Shown: positions 11,953-20,405 of the stretch, piece after piece
Layout: the number at the start of each line of letters is the position of its first letter
Numbering within the stretch: position 1 is the first letter of the stretch
From: Azospirillum cavernae
GTDB taxonomy: Bacteria > Pseudomonadota > Alphaproteobacteria > Azospirillales > Azospirillaceae
Reading direction: 5' to 3'
DNA length: 64,000 nt
Assembly (NCBI RefSeq): GCF_003590795.1
Contig: NZ_QYUL01000003.1
Location: 496,001-560,000, forward strand
The notes under the pieces: generated by a model
Seen by the model: only the letters and a program-made list of their open reading frames with translations
The model's database searches: none
Told to the model about the DNA's origin: nothing
Program-made: the position numbers and the translations under genes

Positions 11953-14292
11953 TTACGCCGCGTCGGCGAGCGCGTGATAAATCTCTTCCTCCTGCGCGAA
12001 ATGCAGGCGCAGGATGGCGTCCAGGCTGTAAAGAACGCGCTGCGTCTCGTGCAAGGCCGCCGGATCGTCCGGGGCGTCGTCGGGGAGGTCGGCCACCATC
12101 CGGCCATAGCGGCGCACCAATTGGCCAATCTCGCGATGGCCCCGGCTCATCGCCGCCATCGGATCGGCGCCGCCGATCAGCCGGGCGACCTTCGGGTAGA
12201 GCGCGCGGTCGTCCTCCTGCTCGTGGCGCAGCAGCTCGTCGCGCAGATGAGTGGCCAGATCGGCCAAATCCTGTTTGGTCGGCGCCGTCTGTCCCGCCGA
12301 CAGCCGGTCGCCGGTGGCGCGGATGCGGTCGAGGAGCGGCAGCAGCGCGTCATGTTCGGCCTTCAGCCCGGCGGCTTCGCCAGCGGGGAAGGCGTCGGCT
12401 TTGCGGCCAAAGCGCCCGTCGCCCAGCGCCCGCAGGGCGTTGGCGATCACCGCGACGTCGATGATTTCCTGCAACACCGCGCCGCTCAAGGGCGGTAAAA
12501 AGCCCGCCGCCGCGACGCCCATGGCGACGAAGGACAACCCCATGCCGACGAGCACGCTTTCCACGGCGATGCGGCACGAGCGGCGGGCGATGCGCATCGC
12601 CTCGGCCAGCCGGTCAAGCCGATCCACCAGCAGCACCACGTCGGCGCTTTCCGACGAGGCGGCGGCGCCGCGCGCGCCCATCGCCACCCCGACGTCGGCC
12701 AACGCCAGGGCGGGCGCGTCGTTGACGCCGTCGCCCACCATCAGGGTCGGACCAAGGCGCTTCGCCGCCTCAACCGCCGCCACCTTGTCGGCAGGGGTGC
12801 AATCGGCGATCACGTCATCCAGCCCCAGCGCGGCGCCGATGGTTTCGGCGACGTCGCTGCGGTCGCCCGTCACCATCACCAGCCGTTCGGCCCCGGCCTT
12901 GCGCAGCAGGCGGAGCGAGCGGGCGGCCTCTGGGCGAATCTCGTCGGCCAGCAGGATCGCGCCGATCATGTCGCCATCGACGGCGACGAAGACGCCAGCC
13001 GCCCCCTCATAGCCCATGCGGCGCAGGAAGCGGGCGCGCCAGGGTGGCGGCTGTGGGGCCGGGGCCTGTTCCTCGACATAGGCGACGCTGCCGACCGACA
13101 CCCGGCGGCCATCGACCTGTCCCGTCAACCCCGCGCCGGGCTGTTCGTGGACGGCGGTCGGGGCCGACAGGGACAGGCCGCGCGCCTGAGCCGCCGCGAT
13201 GATCGCCTCCGCCAGCACATGCTGCGACGCCTGATCGAGCGACGCGGCCAACCGCAACATCTCGCTGGGGTCGATGGCGCCGCCCTGCCCGTTCGCGTCT
13301 TTGCCGTCGTCTCCGATCTCCAGCGCCACGACCCGCGCCCGCCCGCCGGTCAGCGTGCCGGTCTTGTCGAACAGCAGTGTTTTCACGGTGGCGAGCGTTT
13401 CCAACGCCCCCGCCCCCTTGACCAGAACGCCGCGTTTGGCGCACCGCGACATGCCCGACACGATGGCGACGGGCACCGCCAGGATCAACGGACAGGGGGT
13501 CGCCACCACCAGAACGGCCAGGGCGCGGTTGGGATCCCCCGACAACAGCCAGGCGAGTCCGGCCACCAGCAGCGCCAACGGCACGAACAGCAAGGCGTAA
13601 CGGTCGGCCAGCCGCGAGGCCGGAGCCTTCGACGTCTGCGCCGCCTGCACCAACCGGATGATTCCGGCATAGGCGCTGTCCGCCGCCGTGGTGACGGCGA
13701 TCAACTCGAACGCGTCGCCGACGTTGGTCGCGCCGCTGCGCAGCCGCCCGCCCGCCTCGTGACGGGTCGGCAGCGGTTCGCCGGTCAGGGCCGCTTCGTC
13801 CAACACGGCGACGCCCGCCGCCAGCGTGCCGTCCACCGGCAGCACGTCGCCCGCGCGGACCAGCAGCCGGTCGTTCGCCTTGACGTCGTCGAGGGGGATG
13901 GTGACGATCTGCCCGTCGGCCTCGCAGCGGTTGGCCTGACGCGGCGCCCGGTCGAGCAGCGCCGTCATTTCCCGCTGCGCGCGCGCCGCCGCCCAGCCTT
14001 CCAAAAGCTGCCCGCTGGAGACCATCAGGGCGATGACGGCGCTGGTCAGCGGCTCGCCCAAGGCCAGCGTTCCCGACAGGGCCAGCACGGCGATGATGTC
14101 CAGCCCGGCTTCGCCGCGTCGGATCGCCTGAACAATGTGGAGCAGCAGAACCGCCAGCGTCGGCAGGCTGCCCGCCGCCCAAATCCAGGCGGCGATCCGA
14201 TCCTCGCCCAGCCACCAGGCGCCAATCCCAAACATCAGGCCAGCGGCGGCGAGGGCGAACAAGGCGAGCTTGCGGAAAAGAGGGAGGGCCAT
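11953..14292 (-). CDS. P1B-5-type metal-transporting ATPase with C-terminal hemerythrin domain
   Basis: Inner-membrane P-type ATPase, 779 residues, probably exporting a transition metal such as Fe or Ni. There is no N-terminal heavy-metal-binding domain. Motifs in order: LTGEPLP (actuator), ATPCPLILAVP (membrane TPCP site), DKTGTLTGG (phosphorylated Asp), MVTGD, and GDGVNDAPALALA. The last 137 residues are a hemerythrin-like domain: AEHDALL, RHEQEDDRALYP, SRGHREI and LHFAQEEEIYHAL supply the His/Glu ligands. TPCP plus a C-terminal hemerythrin is the defining architecture of P1B-5 ATPases such as Sinorhizobium Nia. GGAGGAG lies 6 nt before the ATG at 14292. The Rrf2 gene follows downstream. 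Confidence 0.93.
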   Translation of the reverse strand: MALPLFRKLALFALAAAGLMFGIGAWWLGEDRIAAWIWAAGSLPTLAVLLLHIVQAIRRGEAGLDIIAVLALSGTLALGEPLTSAVIALMVSSGQLLEGWAAARAQREMTALLDRAPRQANRCEADGQIVTIPLDDVKANDRLLVRAGDVLPVDGTLAAGVAVLDEAALTGEPLPTRHEAGGRLRSGATNVGDAFELIAVTTAADSAYAGIIRLVQAAQTSKAPASRLADRYALLFVPLALLVAGLAWLLSGDPNRALAVLVVATPCPLILAVPVAIVSGMSRCAKRGVLVKGAGALETLATVKTLLFDKTGTLTGGRARVVALEIGDDGKDANGQGGAIDPSEMLRLAASLDQASQHVLAEAIIAAAQARGLSLSAPTAVHEQPGAGLTGQVDGRRVSVGSVAYVEEQAPAPQPPPWRARFLRRMGYEGAAGVFVAVDGDMIGAILLADEIRPEAARSLRLLRKAGAERLVMVTGDRSDVAETIGAALGLDDVIADCTPADKVAAVEAAKRLGPTLMVGDGVNDAPALALADVGVAMGARGAAASSESADVVLLVDRLDRLAEAMRIARRSCRIAVESVLVGMGLSFVAMGVAAAGFLPPLSGAVLQEIIDVAVIANALRALGDGRFGRKADAFPAGEAAGLKAEHDALLPLLDRIRATGDRLSAGQTAPTKQDLADLATHLRDELLRHEQEDDRALYPKVARLIGGADPMAAMSRGHREIGQLVRRYGRMVADLPDDAPDDPAALHETQRVLYSLDAILRLHFAQEEEIYHALADAA

Positions 14293-14499
14293 GACACGCT
14301 CCTCCGGCGCCAAAGGCACACAGATTGTCAGGTCAATGGTAGCACGGCGTCAGGCGTGGCGACCCTGCGCATCCGCCATAGGCGCCCTGCGGGGCGTAGG
14401 CGGAGTGAAGGGAGATCAACGGGTCGAAATGGTCAGGGCTGCACACGGCACGGCCAAGCGGGCGCCGAAACGGCGGCGCTCCTTGACCATGCTGCGCCG

Positions 14500-14700
14500 T
14501 TACGCGGAGATGTTGAGGTTCCGCCCACGGTTCGGATCGGTCGGCAACGACGGCGCGCCGCCCGACTCCTTGGCTTTCACCGACGCCGATTCCGTGGCGT
14601 CGTTGTCGCCGTCGCTGTCCACCTTCGCAACCTGAGACGCGGCGGCCTGAAGCTGTTGGGGGGAATAGGACGGCGTCGAGGATGATACCCCACCGATCAT
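14500..14700 (-). CDS. Small acidic 66-residue protein with Asp-rich loop
   Basis: Begins MIGGVSSSTPSYSPQQL and contains KVDSDGDNDATESASV, a DxDxDxD run reminiscent of a calcium-binding EF-hand loop, though the spacing does not fit a canonical 12-residue loop. GGGAGAA lies 5 nt before the ATG at 14700, supporting that start over upstream in-frame ATGs. No signal peptide or membrane helix. It lies upstream of the ATPase on the same strand, 207 bp away, and is divergent from mogA. Function unknown. Confidence 0.7.
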   Translation of the reverse strand: MIGGVSSSTPSYSPQQLQAAASQVAKVDSDGDNDATESASVKAKESGGAPSLPTDPNRGRNLNISA

Positions 14701-14897
14701 GATGATTCTCCCAATGTTGTCGCAATGGTCGAACCTTAGCACCGGGGTCATGACGCCCATCATGAATTAAATCTAATGAGGGTTCACATCCTTGTGAGGG
14801 AGTCCGCGCGACTTGACGGCGGTCAAACCCGGCGGGGGCGGCTTTCGGCTATGGTCGCGCTCTTGTCTGTTCGACCGTCAGAAGGACGCCACGCGTC

Positions 14898-15434
14898 ATG
14901 ACCGCAACCCCGATCCGCATCGGCATTGTCACCGTTTCCGACCGCGCCAGCCAGGGCGTTTATCAGGACAAGGGCGGCCCGGCGATTCGCGCCGTGTTGG
15001 CGCGCGTCATCGCCTCCCCCTGGGTCGCCGAGGCGCGGGTGATCCCCGACGATCTGGACGGCGTCGCCGCCACGTTGGCGGCGTTGGCCGACGCGGCGGG
15101 TTGCGGGTTGATCGTCACCACCGGCGGCACCGGCCCCGCCCCGCGCGACGTGACGCCGGAGGCGACCGAACGGGTGTGCCAGAAGATGATGCCGGGCTTT
15201 GGCGAGGTGATGCGCAAGGTCAGCCTGGAGGTCGTGCCGACCGCCATCCTGTCGCGCCAGACGGCGGGGATTCGCGGATCCTGCCTGATCGTCAATCTGC
15301 CGGGCAAACCCTCGGCCATCGAGGATTGCTTGATGGCCGTGTTTCCGGCGATTCCCTATTGCCTGGATTTGATCGGGGCGGGGCGGATCGACACCGACCC
15401 GGAGGTCTGCCGCGCCTTCCGCCCCGGCTCATAA
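14898..15434 (+). CDS. mogA: Molybdopterin adenylyltransferase
   Basis: Adenylylates molybdopterin before Mo insertion in molybdenum-cofactor synthesis; cytoplasmic, trimeric in the family. 178 residues. Motifs: IGIVTVSDRASQG at the N-terminus, TTGGTGPAPRDVTPEAT (substrate-binding Gly-rich loop), LSRQTAGIRGSCLIVNLPGKPSA near the C-terminus. AGAAGGA lies upstream of the ATG. Its stop is only 2 bp from the stop of the convergent livF gene, so the two messages overlap at their 3' ends. Confidence 0.95.
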   Translation: MTATPIRIGIVTVSDRASQGVYQDKGGPAIRAVLARVIASPWVAEARVIPDDLDGVAATLAALADAAGCGLIVTTGGTGPAPRDVTPEATERVCQKMMPGFGEVMRKVSLEVVPTAILSRQTAGIRGSCLIVNLPGKPSAIEDCLMAVFPAIPYCLDLIGAGRIDTDPEVCRAFRPGS

Positions 15435-15436
15435 GG

Positions 15437-16162
15437 TCACGCCGCCAAGGCGACTCCGAGATGGCGTTCCAGCAGCGCCGCGTCGTCCGCCGCGTGTTGG
15501 GCGGGTCCGGCGTGGACCACACGGCCCCGGTCGAGGAAGACGACGCTGTCGGCGAACTCCAGCGCCCGGTCGATCTGCTGCTCCACCAGGATGACGGTCA
15601 TGTCCAGCTTGGACAGGGCGTCCATCAGCAGGTCGCAGATCACCGGGGCCAACCCCTCCAACGGTTCGTCGAGCAGCAGGACAGTGGGTTGGCCCAGCAG
15701 CGCGCGGGCCACCGACAGCATTTGCTGCTCGCCGCCCGACAGCTCGGCGCCGCCGTTGCGCCGCCGCTCGCCCAGGCGGGGGAACAGGGCGTAGGCCTCC
15801 TCCAACGCGGCGCGCGGACGGCCCTTCAGGCCGGTGACGAGGTTTTCCTCGACCGTCAGGGATTTGAAGACGTCGCGGGTCTGCGGCACATAACCCAACC
15901 CCGCCGCCGCCCGCGCCGAGGAGGCCAAGCCGCTCAACTCCACCCCGTCCAATTTGATCGAGCCGCCATGGCGCGTCGTCTGCCCGACCAGCGTCGCCAG
16001 AGTCGTCGATTTGCCGACGCCATTGCGCCCCAACAGGGCCAGACGCCCACGCGGCGGCACGGTGAAGGAGACGCCCTCCAAAATCACCGTGGCGCCGTAC
16101 CCGGCGCGCAGGTCGCCGATCTCCAGCAAGCCCTTTTCGATACCCTGGCCGTCAATGCGCAT
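15437..16162 (-). CDS. livF: ABC transporter ATPase, LivF family
   Basis: Second ATPase subunit of a Liv-type (HAAT) importer, cytoplasmic face of the membrane. 241 residues with Walker A GRNGVGKST, Q-loop region GYVPQTRDVF, signature LSGGEQQML and Walker B VLLLDEPLEGLAP. It is the last gene of the leftward operon livK-livH-livM-livG-livF and overlaps livG by 11 bp. Because the operon is divergent from pcaI, the substrate may be an aromatic acid rather than leucine; sequence alone cannot decide. Confidence 0.95.
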   Translation of the reverse strand: MRIDGQGIEKGLLEIGDLRAGYGATVILEGVSFTVPPRGRLALLGRNGVGKSTTLATLVGQTTRHGGSIKLDGVELSGLASSARAAAGLGYVPQTRDVFKSLTVEENLVTGLKGRPRAALEEAYALFPRLGERRRNGGAELSGGEQQMLSVARALLGQPTVLLLDEPLEGLAPVICDLLMDALSKLDMTVILVEQQIDRALEFADSVVFLDRGRVVHAGPAQHAADDAALLERHLGVALAA

Positions 16163-16907
16163 TGGCCCGGCTCCCCAAATAAACCTCGCGGACGCGGGGG
16201 TCCGCCATGACGTCGCGCGTCGCGCCGCTGCACAAAAGCTTGCCCTGCGCCAGCACGACGATGGAGGACGCGAAGCGCGACACCAAATCCATGTCGTGCT
16301 CGATCATCAAAACTGCCAGATCCTTGGGCAGGCGGTCGATGGCGTCCAGGATGCGCTGGCTTTCCGAATGGGGAACGCCCGCCGCCGGCTCGTCGAGGAT
16401 CAGCACTTTCGGACGCATGGCGAGCGCCAAGGCGATTTCCAGCAAGCGTTGTTGCCCGTAAGCCAGCGAGCCGACCGGCGTTTCCGCCGCCGCGCCCAGC
16501 CCCATCAGGCCCAGACACTCCGCCACCTCGTCGGCCAGCCCGGCGGTTTTGGCGACGGAGGCGAACAGGCGGAAGGTGCGGCGGTCGCGTTGCAGCACCG
16601 CCAGCTCCATATGCTCGCGCACCGTCATGGATTTGAACAGGCGGGCGACCTGGAAGGAGCGGATCAAGCCGCGCCGCACCCGATCCGCCGCCGACAATTT
16701 GGTGACGTCGCGGCCATCCAGCCGGATCGCCCCGGCGGTCGGCGGCAGCACGCCGGTGACAAGGTTGACGAAGGTGGTTTTCCCGGCGCCGTTCGGCCCG
16801 ATCAGGGCGCAGCGGTCGCCCGCCTTCAGGCTCATGCTGATGTCGGAGGACACCTGAAGCCCGCCGAAATTCTTGCTGAGTCCCTGAACCTCCAAAAGAA
16901 TGGTCAT
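16152..16907 (-). CDS. livG: ABC transporter ATPase, LivG family
   Basis: First ATPase subunit of the Liv-type importer, 251 residues. Walker A is GPNGAGKTTF, the signature region reads LAYGQQRLLEIA (a LivG-typical variant of LSGGQ), and Walker B is VLILDEPAAGVPHSE. It has the extended LivG ending (REVYLGS). The ATG at 16907 overlaps the livM stop as ATGA, indicating translational coupling. Confidence 0.95.
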   Translation of the reverse strand: MTILLEVQGLSKNFGGLQVSSDISMSLKAGDRCALIGPNGAGKTTFVNLVTGVLPPTAGAIRLDGRDVTKLSAADRVRRGLIRSFQVARLFKSMTVREHMELAVLQRDRRTFRLFASVAKTAGLADEVAECLGLMGLGAAAETPVGSLAYGQQRLLEIALALAMRPKVLILDEPAAGVPHSESQRILDAIDRLPKDLAVLMIEHDMDLVSRFASSIVVLAQGKLLCSGATRDVMADPRVREVYLGSRANAH

Positions 16908-17947
16908 GCCTGATCTCCCTCGCCCTTGCGGGCCAGCAGGGCGCGCAACCGCTCGCCGCCCGACGCGATGCCGCCAGGCAGGAACAGGACGATGCCCATC
17001 AGGAACAGGCCGATGAACAGCATCCAGTGAAAGGGATCGGTCGCCGCCAGAATGTGGTGCACGGTCATGAAGGCCACCGTGCCGATCACCGCGCCATAGA
17101 GCCGCCCGGTTCCGCCCAGCACCAGCATGACCAGCGCCTCCGCCGACCAGGAAAAGCTGACGCTGTCCAAGCCGACGATGCCGCTGCTGACGGCGGTCAG
17201 CGCCCCGGCCACCCCGGCGAAAATCCCGGCCACCGCGTACATCGTCACCAGATAGGCGCGCGGCGAGCCGCCCAGCGCTGAAATCCGCAAGGGATCCTCT
17301 TTCACCCCCCGGCAGGCCAGCCCGAAGGGGGAGCGCACGATCCGCCGCGCCGCCACCATGCCGACCACCAGAACCGCCACCGCGAACAGGTAGGAGGTCC
17401 GGCCAAACATGTCGAAGCGGAACAGGCCCAACAACGGGGCGGGATCGACGCCGGACAGGCCGTCGCTGCCGCCGGTCCAGTCGCGCGCCTTGTTGGCGAC
17501 CTCCTGGACGATCTGCGTCACCGCGATGGTCAGCATCAGCAGGGTCAGGCCGCGCGCGTGCAGGATCAAGCCGCCCGTGACCAGCGCCATCACGCCGCCC
17601 GCCGCGCCGCCGATCAGCAGCAGGACCAGCGGGTCGTTGACCAGATGGACCGCCGCGATCCCCGCCGCGTAGGCTCCGGTTCCGAACATCGCCGCATGCC
17701 CCAGCGTGGCGATTCCGCAATAGCCCAGCACAAGATCGAGCGACAGCACATAGAGCGCGGTCGCGGCGATGCGGGTCATCAGCCCGAGATCCTCGGGGAA
17801 CAGCCAGAAGGCCGCCAACCCCAGCGCGCCGGTGATCGGCGCGGCCAGCCAACCGAAATCGCGCCGGGGCGCCGCCAGGGCGGTGGTGTCGCGGGTCATC
17901 GGGCCGGTCGTTCCTTTGCTCAGGCCATCGGTCATGGTGGCGCTCAT
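16904..17947 (-). CDS. livM: ABC transporter permease, LivM family
   Basis: Integral-membrane permease with about nine to ten hydrophobic helices, 347 residues. Family markers are LDLVLGYCGIATLGHAAMFGTGAYAAG near the N-terminus and RGVKEDPLRISALG in the cytoplasmic EAA-like loop contacting the ATPases. It overlaps livH (ATGA) upstream and livG (ATGA) downstream, so the permease and ATPase genes are translationally coupled. Confidence 0.95.
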   Translation of the reverse strand: MSATMTDGLSKGTTGPMTRDTTALAAPRRDFGWLAAPITGALGLAAFWLFPEDLGLMTRIAATALYVLSLDLVLGYCGIATLGHAAMFGTGAYAAGIAAVHLVNDPLVLLLIGGAAGGVMALVTGGLILHARGLTLLMLTIAVTQIVQEVANKARDWTGGSDGLSGVDPAPLLGLFRFDMFGRTSYLFAVAVLVVGMVAARRIVRSPFGLACRGVKEDPLRISALGGSPRAYLVTMYAVAGIFAGVAGALTAVSSGIVGLDSVSFSWSAEALVMLVLGGTGRLYGAVIGTVAFMTVHHILAATDPFHWMLFIGLFLMGIVLFLPGGIASGGERLRALLARKGEGDQA

Positions 17948-18813
17948 GCCATCTTCCCCTTGAAGAAGCCGTGCGGCCAGCGGAACAGGATCAGGATCAA
18001 GGCCGCGTAGAAAAAGAACTCGCCGAAATTCGGGATCAGATATTTGCCCGCCGTGTCGGTGATTCCCAAGGCCAGAGCGGCGGCGGCGGATCCGAAGATG
18101 CTGCCCGCCCCGCCGACCGCCACCACCGCCAGAAACAGCACGATGTAGCGGATGGCGTAATAGGGTTCCAACGGCAGCAGTTCCGCCCCCAACACGCCGC
18201 CCAGCGCCGCGAGGCCGGTGCCCAAGGCGAAGGTCGCCATGTAAAGCCGTTCGGTGCGGATGCCGAGCGCGGCAGCCATCGCCGGATCATCGACCGCCGC
18301 CCGCAGGCGGATGCCGAAATCGGTGCGCTCCAGCAACCACCACAGGCCAAGCAGGGTGACGGCTCCGGCGGCGATGACGAAGGCGCGGTGCGTCGGGATC
18401 GATTTCGGCCCCAAGGAAACGGTTCCGAGCAGCAGGTCGGGCAACGGGATCCGCTTCAGCGACGGGCCGAACAGGTAATTGACCGACGCGACGATGACGA
18501 AGGTCAAGCCGATGGTCAGCAGCACCTGCGACAGCTCGTTCGCATGGCCGTAGATGCGGCGGTAGAGCAGCTTTTCCAGCGGCAGCGTCGCCAACACCGT
18601 CAGCAGCACCGCGACCAGCAGCGCCGCCGCGTAGGGCAGCCCGAAGGATTGCGCGGCGTAGGACGCGACGTAGCCGCCGACCATGGCGAAGGCGCCATGG
18701 GCCAGATTGACCACCCGCATCAGCCCCAGCGTCACCGACAGGCCGACCGAAATGATGAACAGGATCATCCCATAGGCGACGCCGTCCACGGCGATGCCAA
18801 ACATGGTTTCCAT
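17944..18813 (-). CDS. livH: ABC transporter permease, LivH family
   Basis: Second permease of the importer, 289 residues, about eight helices. Markers: GVAYGMILFIISVGLSVTLGLMRVVNLAHGAF near the start and RAAVDDPAMAAALGI in the ATPase-contact loop. The ATG at 18813 (METMFGIAVDG) is preferred because a GGCGGAG ribosome-binding site sits about 7 nt upstream; a longer in-frame start at 18855 lacks one and would run into the intercistronic hairpin. Confidence 0.94.
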   Translation of the reverse strand: METMFGIAVDGVAYGMILFIISVGLSVTLGLMRVVNLAHGAFAMVGGYVASYAAQSFGLPYAAALLVAVLLTVLATLPLEKLLYRRIYGHANELSQVLLTIGLTFVIVASVNYLFGPSLKRIPLPDLLLGTVSLGPKSIPTHRAFVIAAGAVTLLGLWWLLERTDFGIRLRAAVDDPAMAAALGIRTERLYMATFALGTGLAALGGVLGAELLPLEPYYAIRYIVLFLAVVAVGGAGSIFGSAAAALALGITDTAGKYLIPNFGEFFFYAALILILFRWPHGFFKGKMA

Positions 18814-18841
18814 GAAACGCTCCGCCTGTTCGCTGGGCCGT

Positions 18842-18866
18842 CCCCTCTCCCACACGGGAAGAGGGG
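18842..18866. repeat. Intercistronic hairpin between livK and livH
   Basis: CCCCTCTCCC (18842-18851) pairs with GGGAAGAGGGG (18856-18866), one bulged A, ACAC loop. It sits between the binding-protein gene and the permease genes, a usual place for mRNA stabilisers or partial terminators that raise binding-protein levels. The CCCTCTCCC core recurs at 23304-23408, 27439 and 60895-60986. Confidence 0.55.
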
Positions 18867-18883
18867 GGCGTCACGCAACCCGC

Positions 18884-20068
18884 TTACTTGCCGACCTTGT
18901 AACCAAAATCGGGTTGGTCGGCGAAGGACGCCTTTTCGGTGTTTTGCAGCTTGCCGTTCACCCGCTCCACCGTGCGCAGATAGACGGTTTGGCGGATGTG
19001 GCGGCTGTCGGGGTCGATGGTCACGGGGCCGCGCGGGCTTTCCCAGCTCATGCCCTTCACCGCCTCCACCGCCTTCAGCCCGTCGATCTTGCCGCCGGTC
19101 TTCGCGATCATGGTGTAGATCAGATGCACGCCGTCGTAAGCGCCGACCGAGGTGAAGGTGGCGTTGTCCGACGAGCCGAACAGCTCCTTGTATTTCGCCA
19201 GAAAGCTCTTGTTCGCCGCCGACTCGTGCGCTTGGCTGTAATGGAAGCTGGTGGTCATCCCCAGCACCGCGTCGCCCAGCGCCGGAAGGTCGGGTTCCTG
19301 GGTGATGTCGCCGGGGCCGAAGAACTGGATGCCCTTCTCCTTCAGGCCATTGTCGGTGAAGGCCTTGGCGAAGGCCAGAGTCGTCGGCCCGGCGGGCAGG
19401 AAGGCGTAGACCGCTTCGGCGCCGCTGTCTTTGATGCGCTGCATGAAGGGGGCGAAATCGTTTGATTTCAGCGGCATGCGGATGGTGTCCACCACTGCGC
19501 CGCCCGCCTTTTCAAAGGTGGCCTTGAAGGCGGTTTCGCCGTCGATGCCGGGGCCGTAATCGCTGACGGCGGTGATCGCCTTTTTGACGCCCAGCTTGGC
19601 GATGTGGTTGGCCAGCGGCACCGTGTTCTGCCACAAGGTGAAGGAGGTGCGGACGTAACGCGGCGATTTTTCCGTGATGGCGGAGGTCGCGGCGTTGAAG
19701 ATCACGGCGGGGATGTTGGCCTCGTCGATCAGGGGGGCCACGGCCATCGCGTCGGGGGTGAAGGTGAATCCGGCCAGGAAGCTCACCCGCTCCTTGACGA
19801 TCAACTCTTGCGCCAAAGCCTTCGACTGCGCCGGGTTGGCCTGATCGAGATCCCTGAAAACAAACTCCACCGTGTCGCCGCCGACCGTCTTGCCATGTTC
19901 GGCCTGATAGATGGCGATGCCCTCCTTGAAGGTCTGGCCGAACATGGCGAAGGGGCCGGAGAAGGGGGCGATCACCCCAACCTTGATGGTCGCCGCGTCG
20001 GCGGCGCCAACGCCCAGTGAAGCGGCAAAAACCGCGCCCAAAAGCGCCTTGCGCAGAGTCGTCGTCAT
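18884..20068 (-). CDS. livK: Periplasmic substrate-binding protein, LivK family
   Basis: Secreted substrate-binding subunit of the adjacent importer, about 394 residues. Signal peptide TLRKALLGAVFAASLGVGAADA, then the mature start ATIKVGVIAPFSGPFAMFGQ, typical of periplasmic-binding-protein type I folds. Two ATGs lie in tandem after GGGAGG; the second (20068) is chosen for spacing, the first (20071) is possible. First gene of the leftward liv operon and divergent from pcaI, which suggests import of an aromatic or beta-ketoadipate-pathway substrate. Confidence 0.93.
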   Translation of the reverse strand: MTTTLRKALLGAVFAASLGVGAADAATIKVGVIAPFSGPFAMFGQTFKEGIAIYQAEHGKTVGGDTVEFVFRDLDQANPAQSKALAQELIVKERVSFLAGFTFTPDAMAVAPLIDEANIPAVIFNAATSAITEKSPRYVRTSFTLWQNTVPLANHIAKLGVKKAITAVSDYGPGIDGETAFKATFEKAGGAVVDTIRMPLKSNDFAPFMQRIKDSGAEAVYAFLPAGPTTLAFAKAFTDNGLKEKGIQFFGPGDITQEPDLPALGDAVLGMTTSFHYSQAHESAANKSFLAKYKELFGSSDNATFTSVGAYDGVHLIYTMIAKTGGKIDGLKAVEAVKGMSWESPRGPVTIDPDSRHIRQTVYLRTVERVNGKLQNTEKASFADQPDFGYKVGK

Positions 20069-20326
20069 CATCCCTCCCAATGTCCACTGTCAGGGTCGCG
20101 TCGGGTGAATCCCGGCTGCGTGATCTTCCGTGCAGCCTACTGAGGGGAAAGCGGATCGTCAAGTGCGATATATGATTTTACGGGCGATTAACGCCCAAAA
20201 GGAAGACTTAGGATAATCATCTGTAAAACAACAGAAACATCAAGATTCCGAGTTTTTGCGGACAGGCATTCGTTGTGCTGCGGCGCAATATGGGCGATTA
20301 CCGAACTTATGCATCGTTTTTCGCCC

Positions 20327-20356
20327 TTGACATAAGGCGGTCTCGCCGCACATTCT
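20327..20356 (+). promoter_or_regulatory. Candidate sigma-70 promoter of the pca operon
   Basis: TTGACA at 20327-20332 is a perfect -35 hexamer; CATTCT at 20351-20356 follows after 18 bp as a fair -10. Transcription would start near 20363, placing the palindrome at 20376-20392 just downstream of the start. Confidence 0.5.
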
Positions 20357-20375
20357 GGGCGCAAAGGGAAATAGA

Positions 20376-20392
20376 TGTGCGATTTTCGCACA
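20376..20392. promoter_or_regulatory. 17-bp palindromic operator upstream of pcaI
   Basis: TGTGCGA-TTT-TCGCACA is a perfect 7-bp inverted repeat with a 3-bp spacer ending four bases before the pcaI ribosome-binding site. Size and symmetry fit a dimeric winged-helix repressor such as an IclR- or GntR-family protein. No pcaR or pcaQ gene is adjacent. Confidence 0.6.
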
Positions 20393-20405
20393 AATGGGAG
20401 GTCTT

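Larger units (their letters stand above)
20069..20405. other. Divergent promoter region, liv operon / pca operon
   Basis: About 337 bp, distinctly AT-richer than the flanking genes, between livK and pcaI. It carries a likely rightward promoter (20327-20356), the 17-bp palindrome at 20376-20392, and a weaker GGGCG-ATTAA-CGCCC repeat near 20182-20196 on the livK side. I see no small gene. Confidence 0.65.

Noticed and set aside
14325-14336. TTGTCAGGTCAA upstream of the ATPase as an FNR/NnrR site
   Set aside because: The arms are separated by 2 rather than 4 bases and are not fully symmetrical, so it does not fit the CRP/FNR spacing.
16908-17852. Upstream extension of livG to give a 566-residue protein
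   Set aside because: The extension is an out-of-frame reading of livM. livG has a proper ATG at 16907 overlapping the livM stop.
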